Source: Rikenellaceae bacterium
GTDB taxonomy: Bacteria; Bacteroidota; Bacteroidia; Bacteroidales; UBA932
Length of the DNA stretch: 64,000 nucleotides
Reading direction: 5' to 3'
NCBI GenBank assembly: GCA_022766385.1
Contig: JALEPJ010000005.1
Location: 26,495 to 90,494 of the forward strand
Shown here in pieces: positions 8,190 to 15,229 of this stretch. The notes under the pieces were generated by a model. It ran no database searches. It was not told the origin of the DNA and saw nothing but the letters and a program-made list of their open reading frames with translations. Position numbers and translations under genes: made by a program. Each line of letters begins with the position of its first letter. Positions within the stretch are counted from its first letter, which is position 1.

Positions 8190-9878
8190 CTAGAACAAGG
8201 TATCCGATGGTAGGGAAAGAAGTTCCCTCGCGTTGGCAATGGCCGCTGCAGAAACAGTGGCACCGCTGAGCATACGCGCCAATTCATGCACGCGTTCCTC
8301 ATCGGAAAGCCGGTGTATGGTCGAAACAGTACGGCCGCTCCGAATATCGCTGCCCTTCTCCACGAGGAAATGGGCTTTGCCCTTGGCTGCAACCTGAGGC
8401 AGGTGGGTTATGGCGAAGACCTGCATATTCTCTCCCATTGAGCATATCATCGAGCCCATTCTATCAGCAACGCTTCCTGAGACTCCTGTGTCGATTTCAT
8501 CGAATATCATTGTCGGCATCGATGTAAATTTTGCCATCAAAGCCTTAAGGCTAAGCATTATACGCGAAAGTTCTCCTCCCGAAGCGCACTTTGCCGCATC
8601 TACTGCTGTGCCACCCGTAGCCGAGAAAAGAAAGGTAACGGCGTCCGTACCGCTGGCAGACACAGGCACATCCTCGAGCTTCAACTCAAAAACGGCGCGC
8701 TCCAGCTCAAGGAAGTGAAGCGAGTCGCAAACGGCATTGCCAAAAGACTTGGCCGCTTCCGTTCTTGAGCGATGCAAATCGGCAGAAATTCCCGCAAGAG
8801 TTCCTTCCGCAAGATTCAACTCCTTCAGAAGCGCATCCCTGCGAAGTTCAAGAGAACTGGAATCGAAGAGCATTGCAGAATATCGGTCACGGATCTCGAT
8901 AAGGCCGGCAATGTCACGGCAAGCGTGCTTCTTCATCAGTTCATACAGCAGTGACAGTCTGTCCTCTACCATCTGAAGGCGGTCACCGGACAGTTCAAAG
9001 CCCGAATTCAGGGCCTCAAGCTCCTCCTTGATATCATCAAGCTCGAGCCTGGCAGAATTAACTCTGGCTGAAAGCTCCTCAGCCTTAGGAATATAGCTGG
9101 AAAGCTTCGTGAGAAGACGCTCGGACTCGCGAAGAGAGGCGTCAATGGACATAAGCTCATCCTGGGACGGTGTAAACAGCGACTCCAGCTGACAGAGGCC
9201 TTCCTTTATCTCCTCCGCATTGGCGAGCTGTTTCTGCTCACTCTCCAATTCTTGAAGTTCCCCGTCTCTCAGCTTTGCTGCATCCAATTGGCGGAATTGG
9301 GCCTCATTGAAGTCCCTTTCCTTCTCCAAAGAAGCGATTCTGTTCTCCAGCTGGCTGAGTTCGGATTTAAGAGCATTGACCCTGTGAAATGCCTCGGCAC
9401 AAGCCGATAGCAATGAAGCATTGCCGGCATAAGCATCGAGCACGGACAACTGGAAACGGCGGTCCGTAAGCAGCAGGGTCTGATGCTGAGAGTGTATATC
9501 GATCAGATGGGAAGAAATCTGTGACAGAAGCTGTAAGCTGACGGGGCAGTCGTTGATAAAAGAGCGCGAGCGTCCCGATCTGGCAAGCACGCGTCTCACT
9601 GTAAGCAGCCCCTCATCCTGCTCTACCTCATTCTCTTCCAGAAGCCTGCAAAGCTCAGAGTTGCCTCTTGTGTCAAATACCGCCTCCACTACGCAATTGT
9701 CCGCGGAGCCTCCGATAAGCGAGGCATCGGCCTTTGCCCCCATCAATAGGGAAAGGGCTCCGAGCAATATGGACTTGCCGGCGCCTGTCTGACCCGTAAT
9801 GATTATAAGACCCTCCGGAAACTCAACTTCCAGAGAGTCAATCAGCACATAGTTTCTGACGCTGAGGTTTCTGAGCAT
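8190..9878 (-). CDS. recN: DNA repair protein RecN
   Basis: RecN is an SMC-like ATPase that acts in double-strand-break repair. The 562 residues match the usual length. The N-terminal head has the Walker A motif GQTGAGKS; the middle is a long Glu/Lys/Leu-rich coiled coil; the C-terminal head has the ABC signature CASGGELSRIMLSLK, Walker B (TMIFDEIDTGVSG) and the H-loop (VFAITHLPQVAA). It lies 7 bp downstream of rpoZ on the same strand and is convergent with the LysM gene, 30 bp apart. Confidence 0.97.
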   Translation of the reverse strand: MLRNLSVRNYVLIDSLEVEFPEGLIIITGQTGAGKSILLGALSLLMGAKADASLIGGSADNCVVEAVFDTRGNSELCRLLEENEVEQDEGLLTVRRVLARSGRSRSFINDCPVSLQLLSQISSHLIDIHSQHQTLLLTDRRFQLSVLDAYAGNASLLSACAEAFHRVNALKSELSQLENRIASLEKERDFNEAQFRQLDAAKLRDGELQELESEQKQLANAEEIKEGLCQLESLFTPSQDELMSIDASLRESERLLTKLSSYIPKAEELSARVNSARLELDDIKEELEALNSGFELSGDRLQMVEDRLSLLYELMKKHACRDIAGLIEIRDRYSAMLFDSSSLELRRDALLKELNLAEGTLAGISADLHRSRTEAAKSFGNAVCDSLHFLELERAVFELKLEDVPVSASGTDAVTFLFSATGGTAVDAAKCASGGELSRIMLSLKALMAKFTSMPTMIFDEIDTGVSGSVADRMGSMICSMGENMQVFAITHLPQVAAKGKAHFLVEKGSDIRSGRTVSTIHRLSDEERVHELARMLSGATVSAAAIANARELLSLPSDTLF

Positions 9879-9885
9879 AGAAGAA

Positions 9886-10212
9886 TCAGTCGTCTTTCTT
9901 TGCCTTTCTGAAATAAAGTTCCCCGTTCTCGAACTCGGATATGGCTACGAGGTCCGGTTTAGGCTGACGCTCATAGTATTTTGAAATTTCTATCTGCTCC
10001 TTGTTCTCGAAAGTCTCTTCCATAGTGTCGCGCTCCTGCTTGAAGTCCTCGAGCTTCTTGTTGAGCTCCTTCTTCTCTGCAAGGGCTATCTGATTGGCCC
10101 TCTTGTAAAGTACTACAACTGACTCATAGATGTTTCCTGTTGGCTCTGCCAGATTCTTTACATCCCTGGTAATGGTGTTGGTAGGGATCTGCTTTTTCTT
10201 GTTATCTTCCAT
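9886..10212 (-). CDS. rpoZ: RNA polymerase omega subunit (Rpb6-like, Bacteroidetes type)
   Basis: The 108-residue protein has the NTITRDVKNLAEPTGNIYES opening and the VVLYKRANQIALAEKKELNKK segment, where the KRANQI helix corresponds to the omega/Rpb6 core that clamps the beta' C-terminus. The tail (EQIEISKYYERQPKPDLVAI) is the usual Bacteroidetes extension. It is followed at once by recN. In many Bacteroidales this gene sits beside bamD; here bamD is 4 kb away. I saw no TAnnTTTG element upstream. Confidence 0.85.
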   Translation of the reverse strand: MEDNKKKQIPTNTITRDVKNLAEPTGNIYESVVVLYKRANQIALAEKKELNKKLEDFKQERDTMEETFENKEQIEISKYYERQPKPDLVAISEFENGELYFRKAKKDD

Positions 10213-10332
10213 TTCTTTATTTATTGTATCAATTTACTATTTCAAGCTGTTACATATGCCTTCAAAATGAATACCGTTCCAAGCAGTGAAGAAGTTTCAA
10301 AATTTTTCACAATGATGTGACAGGAAAAATAC

Positions 10333-10340
10333 TATATTTG
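10333..10340 (+). promoter_or_regulatory. Predicted promoter -7 element for the gene at 10372
   Basis: The element TATATTTG matches TAnnTTTG and lies about 32 bp before the chosen start. The intergenic region 10213-10371 otherwise holds no gene-like frame. Confidence 0.45.
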
Positions 10341-10371
10341 GAAAATTAACAGTATTTGTAATACTGATACT

Positions 10372-11691
10372 ATGACCAATCGTAAGCATCTGGCTATGTG
10401 TAGGATAATAAAAAAGATTGCCGCTGTTGCCTTCATTATGGCAATGACGTTTTCCCTTCCCCTGACAGCCCAGGAAAATGTAATAACCCTGTACGGCAAG
10501 GTAACTGATTGTACCAGCGGAGAAGCGCTTTTCTTCTCATCCGTCAATCTTGAAGGCACGAGAATCTCCAACATATCCAACTCGGAGGGAATATTCTCTT
10601 TCAAAGTGCCATCAACAAGCCCTGAAGATGCGTCCATAGTCGTAAGTCACTTGGGCTATCTATCCAAAACGCTGAAAATCAGCGATTTTAACAAAGCCAG
10701 TTCGGAAAAGCCTCTGGCAATTGCGCTGTTTCCGGTAAGTCTGAATCTGAATCCGTCCGTGGTGCGTTCGGTCGATGCGAAGTCCTTGTTCCAGTCCGCC
10801 TTCTACAGGGTCAAATATAATTATCCTCAGGAAAAACTTGGGATGACTGCCTTTTACCGGGAGATGATCAAGAAAGGAGCGAATCGCTATCTTGTTATGA
10901 ATGAAGCTGTTCTGGACATCGACAAGGCTCCTTATTCCGGCTATTCCCTTGATAAGGTAGGCATATACAAGGGCCGGGGTACCATCAATTATGAGAGCTC
11001 CGACACGCTTTTCGTCAAACTTCAGGGAGGAGTGAATACGGCTTTGAATCTGGATGTTGTGAAGAATCCTTTCATCGGAACTACGGTGATTGACGCGGAG
11101 CGCTTCTATGACTTTTCTGTAGAAGGAGTATCCACCATCGACACGCGTAGTTTCTTTATGCTTGGCTTCAAAACAAAAGCCGATGTGGAGGATATACTCT
11201 TCAAGGGAAGGATGTATATCGAAAGTGAGTCTTTGGCAATTGCCCGTATAGAGTTTGAGATGGATTTGGAAGGCAGGGAGGAGGAAGCGTCACGTTTCTT
11301 CATTGTCAAAAGTTCTCCGAAGATGCGCTACGAGGTTACGAAGGCTGAGTACATAATCAATTACAAGGAGTTCGAGGGGCTCTGGTATTACGACTATTGC
11401 TGCGTGGACGTTGACTTCGTAGCCAGGAAGCAGCACTCCCTTTTCCGCAGGAACTTCTCCATCAAGGAGGAAATGGTGATGACAGACCACAAGTCCGGCG
11501 GCATTGCAATAGAGCCGGCTTCGCGACTGAAATTCAAGGACATACTCTCAGACAGGATTGCAGACTACGAAGACGATGGCTTCTGGGAGGATTACAATAT
11601 TATTGAACCGGATAAATCCATTGACGATATAGTCAAAAGAATTATCCGGCAATTGAATCGTCGCCAGCATAAGGCTTCGTCCACTCCTTAG
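10372..11691 (+). CDS. Secreted protein with carboxypeptidase regulatory-like domain
   Basis: The 439-residue protein has a signal peptide (IIKKIAAVAFIMAMTFSLPLTAQ) and then a CarboxypepD_reg-like beta-sandwich of about 90 residues (TLYGKVTDCTSGEALFFSSV, then GIFSFKVP and IVVSHLGYLSK), the domain that opens many Bacteroidetes surface proteins. The remaining 310 residues are beta-rich with no catalytic motif I recognise (for example KLGMTAFYREMIKKG, SFFMLGFKTK). It is too short and lacks the plug for a TonB-dependent transporter. A later ATG at 10396 is also possible. It converges with the NigD-like gene and the two stop codons overlap by four bases. Confidence 0.8.
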   Translation: MTNRKHLAMCRIIKKIAAVAFIMAMTFSLPLTAQENVITLYGKVTDCTSGEALFFSSVNLEGTRISNISNSEGIFSFKVPSTSPEDASIVVSHLGYLSKTLKISDFNKASSEKPLAIALFPVSLNLNPSVVRSVDAKSLFQSAFYRVKYNYPQEKLGMTAFYREMIKKGANRYLVMNEAVLDIDKAPYSGYSLDKVGIYKGRGTINYESSDTLFVKLQGGVNTALNLDVVKNPFIGTTVIDAERFYDFSVEGVSTIDTRSFFMLGFKTKADVEDILFKGRMYIESESLAIARIEFEMDLEGREEEASRFFIVKSSPKMRYEVTKAEYIINYKEFEGLWYYDYCCVDVDFVARKQHSLFRRNFSIKEEMVMTDHKSGGIAIEPASRLKFKDILSDRIADYEDDGFWEDYNIIEPDKSIDDIVKRIIRQLNRRQHKASSTP

Positions 11692-12416
11692 TTCTTGGCC
11701 GCTGTCTTCTTTACGTAGAGCAGATCCTCGTTATAGGCTTCCTTCTCCTGTGAGAGGTAGCCTCCTTCGTTCTTGAACCAGTCCCATTTGAAGTTCAGAA
11801 TGATAGCATCGCCAACTGGTGCGAGGTACTTGCTGATATCGAAGGATACCATCTCATTGACGAGGACAATATTGCTGCTTGGGATGTCGGTATTGTCGAA
11901 ACTCTCACCGAAAGCATTGTGCATCAATCTGAAATGCAGCGTGTCGGTATTGTCAACCCTGTCGTTGAAGACGAGGCTGTATGCATGCTTGGTCTTGGAA
12001 CCGGCCTTGGCGGTGTATTGTATCTGCATATTCATATAAGGACCTGAAACCCAGCCCTGGAAGATATTGACACCATCCACACCCATATCATCCATGCCTG
12101 CATTGCTCATGTCGATGGCTTTCTTGATCTTCACGCTGCCGAAGCTGTTAAGTCTGATATCGTATTCACTGACAGCACCTTCAGTCTTATTGAGCAGGTC
12201 AAAGCTGATATATGCTCTTGAAACGGTGTCAATCTTACCTTCAGCCTTGTATTCAGTAATATTGTACTTCAATCCATCATCAGTGATCAGCTGACCGTCC
12301 ACGACGTTGCAAATGTCAGTCAGACCGTATGAGAGCACGTTTTCTGAATCACAGGAGAAAAATGAAAATGCAGCGAGGGACAATGCCGCCAGCGCAAGTA
12401 ACTTTTTCATATACAT
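11688..12416 (-). CDS. NigD-like lipoprotein
   Basis: The 242-residue protein has a lipobox (FSFFSC, Cys at about residue 22) and resembles NigD-like proteins, a Bacteroidetes family of two beta domains whose function is unknown. Recognisable parts are the SYGLTDICNVVDGQLITDDG opening and the WKWD-type aromatic C-terminal strand (NFKWDWFKNEGGY). The start codon lies inside the end of the upstream Fur-family gene (10-bp overlap; 4 bp if the ATG at 12410 is used), so translation is probably coupled to it. A metal or redox stress link through the regulator is an inference only. Confidence 0.78.
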   Translation of the reverse strand: MYMKKLLALAALSLAAFSFFSCDSENVLSYGLTDICNVVDGQLITDDGLKYNITEYKAEGKIDTVSRAYISFDLLNKTEGAVSEYDIRLNSFGSVKIKKAIDMSNAGMDDMGVDGVNIFQGWVSGPYMNMQIQYTAKAGSKTKHAYSLVFNDRVDNTDTLHFRLMHNAFGESFDNTDIPSSNIVLVNEMVSFDISKYLAPVGDAIILNFKWDWFKNEGGYLSQEKEAYNEDLLYVKKTAAKN

Positions 12417-12883
12417 GTCTTTTTTGTATTGTTTCTTTTTGTTGAAGGGTGACAGATTATCTGTATATCCACCCTGTCAAGTTTGTATCCTCTGTACCGA
12501 CTGCTTTTCAGCAGTTTGGCCTCCACCAGACTGAGCAAGTCCTCATCCAGAACATCCTTGTATTCGTGATTCACGCAGTCGTACAGGTGAATGTGGTTGA
12601 AGGTGTTGAGATCGAAGAACATCTTGTTGTTGGCACTGAGTCTATGACAATAGATGCCCAGCAGCGTTAGCTGGGTCAGTATATTGTATACTGAAGCCAC
12701 GGTTACGTGAGCTCCGCCATTGGCACTGATCCACTCGCTTACCTGGTCGGCGCTGGCATGGCCAAGAGATATCATTGCCCTATGGACTGCAAGCCTCTGC
12801 GGTGTAGCTTTCAAACGGTATTTCTTCAGAAGTTCAGTAAATGATTCTTCAGTATTGGCTCGTTTCAGACTGGTATTGGTCAT
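12407..12883 (-). CDS. Fur-family transcriptional regulator
   Basis: The 158-residue protein has the Fur winged-helix domain (LKATPQRLAVHRAMISLGHA, then VTVASVYNILTQLTLLGI) and a dimerisation domain with the metal-site segment FNHIHLYDCVNHEYKD. The HxH pair and an Asp are present, but the second half of the usual structural-zinc CxxC in this segment is absent and no C-terminal CxxC is seen, so any structural zinc site is incomplete. The C-terminus is Lys/Thr/Asn-rich. It could sense iron, manganese, peroxide or zinc; the sequence does not decide. It overlaps the downstream NigD-like gene and is divergent from trxB. Confidence 0.88.
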   Translation of the reverse strand: MTNTSLKRANTEESFTELLKKYRLKATPQRLAVHRAMISLGHASADQVSEWISANGGAHVTVASVYNILTQLTLLGIYCHRLSANNKMFFDLNTFNHIHLYDCVNHEYKDVLDEDLLSLVEAKLLKSSRYRGYKLDRVDIQIICHPSTKRNNTKKTCI

Positions 12884-12906
12884 TTGGGAAAAATCTATAC
12901 TCTTTG

Positions 12907-12914
12907 CAAAGATA
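12907..12914 (-). promoter_or_regulatory. Predicted promoter -7 element of the Fur-family gene
   Basis: The minus strand reads TATCTTTG, about 24 bp before the start codon, so the leader is short. The element lies 40 bp from the opposing trxB promoter, and one bound regulator could affect both genes. Confidence 0.55.
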
Positions 12915-12953
12915 TGAAATTATCCTTTCTACTGCAAAATCGACGAAAATACT

Positions 12954-12961
12954 TATCTTTG
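12954..12961 (+). promoter_or_regulatory. Predicted trxB promoter -7 element
   Basis: The element TATCTTTG matches TAnnTTTG and lies 20 bp before the trxB ATG, implying a leader of about 15 nt. Confidence 0.55.
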
Positions 12962-12981
12962 TCCGATAAAGTGAAACAACA

Positions 12982-13905
12982 ATGGAAAAAGTCAAAATAC
13001 TCATAATAGGCGGCGGTCCTGCCGGCTTTACTTCAGCGATTTATGCATCGAGAGCATCGCTTTCCCCTGTTCTTTATGAAGGAATGGAGCCGGGTGGCCA
13101 GCTTACCACCACCACCGTTGTGGAGAACTATCCAGGTTTCACCGAGGGTGTGGATGCCAACCAGCTGATGAACTCGATGCGCGCTCAGGCCGAGCGCCTT
13201 GGAGCTGATATACGCAGAGGCTCGGTGTCCAAGGTCGATTTTTCGTCGCGTCCTTTCCGCATCGTCATTGACAATGGCGATAAAATCGAGGCCGAGGCCG
13301 TCATTATTGCCACAGGAGCAGCTGCTAAATACCTCGGTCTGCCATCTGAGCGCAAATATCGCGGAATGGGAGTGTCCGCCTGTGCGACATGCGACGGCTT
13401 CTTCTACAGGAAAAAGGATGTCGCTGTAGTCGGAGGAGGAGACACTGCCTGCGAGGAAGCTGCTTACCTTGCCGGACTTTGCCGCAAGGTCTATATGATA
13501 GTCAGACGCGATGTCCTCCGTGCATCGAAGGCAATGCAGCAGAAGGTTCTATCGCTTCCGAACGTCGAGATACTGTGGAATTGCAATACCCAGGAAGTGC
13601 TTGGAGATGAGTACGGAGTCACCGGAGCCCGACTGGTCAGAAAGGATGGTACTGTTTTTGATATTGACATCGACGGCTTTTTCCTCGCCATCGGCCACCA
13701 TCCCAATTCAGACCTCTTCAAGGAATGGATTGCCACCGACGTGCAGGGCTATATAATAACTGAAGGAAAGTCCACCAAAACCAACGTCGAGGGCGTTTTT
13801 GCCGCAGGCGATGTCCAGGACCCAAGCTACCGTCAGGCCATCAATGCCGCTGCAGCAGGTTGTCGTGCCGCTTTGGATGCAGAGAAGTACCTGCTCGGAC
13901 TTTAG
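12982..13905 (+). CDS. trxB: Thioredoxin reductase
   Basis: TrxB is an FAD enzyme that reduces thioredoxin with NADPH in the cytoplasm. The 307 residues show the FAD-binding GGGPAGFTSAIYASRA motif at the N-terminus, the redox-active CATC pair (Cys134 and Cys137), the NADPH-binding GGGDTACEEAAYL motif just after it, and the C-terminal FAD motif GVFAAGDVQD. The gene is divergent from a Fur-family regulator, which may make it part of an oxidative or metal stress response. bamD follows after 35 bp. Confidence 0.97.
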   Translation: MEKVKILIIGGGPAGFTSAIYASRASLSPVLYEGMEPGGQLTTTTVVENYPGFTEGVDANQLMNSMRAQAERLGADIRRGSVSKVDFSSRPFRIVIDNGDKIEAEAVIIATGAAAKYLGLPSERKYRGMGVSACATCDGFFYRKKDVAVVGGGDTACEEAAYLAGLCRKVYMIVRRDVLRASKAMQQKVLSLPNVEILWNCNTQEVLGDEYGVTGARLVRKDGTVFDIDIDGFFLAIGHHPNSDLFKEWIATDVQGYIITEGKSTKTNVEGVFAAGDVQDPSYRQAINAAAAGCRAALDAEKYLLGL

Positions 13906-13940
13906 GATGATTCCAGCTATTTTGACAATTGAGTAAAGAA

Positions 13941-14768
13941 ATGAGATATTTTAGAGCTATCCTTCCTCTGCTTGCCGGAGTGCTTGCGCTTGCCTCCTGC
14001 AAGTCTGAATACGACCTACTGCTCGAGGGCAATGACATCGACGCTAAATTCGAGGCCGCCTTCGATTATTTCAATCAGGGCAAGTATGCTAAATCAGCCC
14101 AGCTTTTCGAATCAATCTCTCCAGCTACCAGCGGAACAGCGAGAGAGGATACGGTACTATATTATTGGGGCCTGTCAAACTACAGATACAGAGACTATTA
14201 CACAGCGGAGACCAATTTCACCTCATTTGTGATGAACTTCCCGAGAAGTCCTTTTGCCGAGGATGCGAGATTCTTCAGAATTGATTGTCTGTACAGATCC
14301 ACCCTTCGCTGGGAACTGGACCAGAAGCCTACCCAGAACGCTATCAGCGCCATTACCGAGTATATGAGCGAGTATCCATCCTCGCCTTACATCGTGGCTT
14401 GCGACAGGATGCTTGTGGACCTCAATGAAAGGCTTGACAAAAAAGCCTTCGAGAATGCCCGCCTCTATTACAAGATGGAGGATTACAGAGCTGCAGGCGT
14501 CGCCTTGAGAAACGTGCTGAAGGATGATTCGGAAAATATTTACCGCGAAGACATACTCTACTATATAGCAATGTCTTCCTACAAGTATTCCAATATGTCC
14601 GTGGACAGCAAGAAGAAGGAGAGATATCTTACCTTTGTGGATGATTACCTGAATTTCATCGGTGAGTATCCTGATTCTTCACACAGGTCCGAACTGGACG
14701 CTCTCTACAGAAAAGCCCAGAACATCTTGGGAAGGAATGCCGCAATAATAGTCGGAGAGGAGAGTTAA
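13941..14768 (+). CDS. bamD: Outer membrane assembly lipoprotein BamD
   Basis: The 275-residue lipoprotein has a signal ending in LALASC and TPR-like helical repeats of BamD type: FEAAFDYFNQGKYAKSAQLF, VLYYWGLSNYRYRDYYTAE, then FVMNFPRSPFAEDARFFR. BamD binds BamA and the substrate beta-signal. A TTG twelve bases upstream (13929) is in frame, but the ATG at 13941 gives the normal signal peptide. In related genomes bamD often neighbours rpoZ; here it follows trxB and is convergent with tRNA-His. Confidence 0.9.
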   Translation: MRYFRAILPLLAGVLALASCKSEYDLLLEGNDIDAKFEAAFDYFNQGKYAKSAQLFESISPATSGTAREDTVLYYWGLSNYRYRDYYTAETNFTSFVMNFPRSPFAEDARFFRIDCLYRSTLRWELDQKPTQNAISAITEYMSEYPSSPYIVACDRMLVDLNERLDKKAFENARLYYKMEDYRAAGVALRNVLKDDSENIYREDILYYIAMSSYKYSNMSVDSKKKERYLTFVDDYLNFIGEYPDSSHRSELDALYRKAQNILGRNAAIIVGEES

Positions 14769-14880
14769 CCCTGATTTGGAGGACTTGGCTTCGGGCTGTA
14801 AGCCTTGAGGAGAGCAAGAGCTGAACCAAGCCAAAGGGCACTTCTCACCGTAAACGATGCTTTCATTTTCGAGTAGCAAT

Positions 14881-14927
14881 AAAAAGAAGATGGCGACCAA
14901 TAATCAATTATTGATCGCCATCTTCTT
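14881..14927 (-). terminator. Terminator hairpin of tRNA-His
   Basis: The arms 14884-14896 and 14915-14927 are perfectly complementary over 13 bp, and after one mismatch a further 7 bp (14898-14904 with 14907-14913) closes on a two-base CA loop. On the minus strand the stem is followed by a run of T, so it terminates the tRNA transcript. It is nearly symmetrical and may also stop transcripts coming from bamD. Confidence 0.8.
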
Positions 14928-14930
14928 ATG

Positions 14931-15007
14931 TGGGGTGCAATGTGGGGCTCGAACCCACGACAACCAGAACCACAATCTGGTGCTCTACCAACTGAACTAA
15001 TTGCACC
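14931..15007 (-). tRNA. tRNA-His (anticodon GTG)
   Basis: The 77-nt cloverleaf has a 7-bp acceptor stem (GTGCAAT with ATTGCAC), the extra 5' G opposite C73 that marks tRNA-His, a D-arm, an anticodon stem CCAGA/TCTGG around the loop TTGTGGT with anticodon GTG, the T-arm GTGGG-TTCGAGC-CCCAC, and an encoded CCA end at 14931-14933. Confidence 0.97.
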
Positions 15008-15110
15008 GTGTTGGGATTGCAAAGGTACGAATAATTTTGGAGTAAACAAGAGTATGTAAAAAAAAGTTTTCTATTATCGTTCGCCCGTGTGCTTTTACCT
15101 TTTCTTTGAT

Positions 15111-15118
15111 TATATTTG
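15111..15118 (+). promoter_or_regulatory. Predicted promoter -7 element for the carboxyltransferase gene
   Basis: TATATTTG matches TAnnTTTG and implies a leader of about 105 nt, long for this window. Within that leader 15147-15167 forms an imperfect 9-bp hairpin (GGAC, bulged G, TCCAT, loop CA, ATGGA, GTCC). The region 15008-15229 contains nothing else gene-like. Confidence 0.5.
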
Positions 15119-15229
15119 TATGCTCTGTACTATGCATTCAAAACACGGACGTCCATCAATGGAGTCCAGCCAGTTTTAGGAGCATCAGTAGCTTGTTAGT
15201 TGGATAGAATAAATAGCACTATTTGATAT

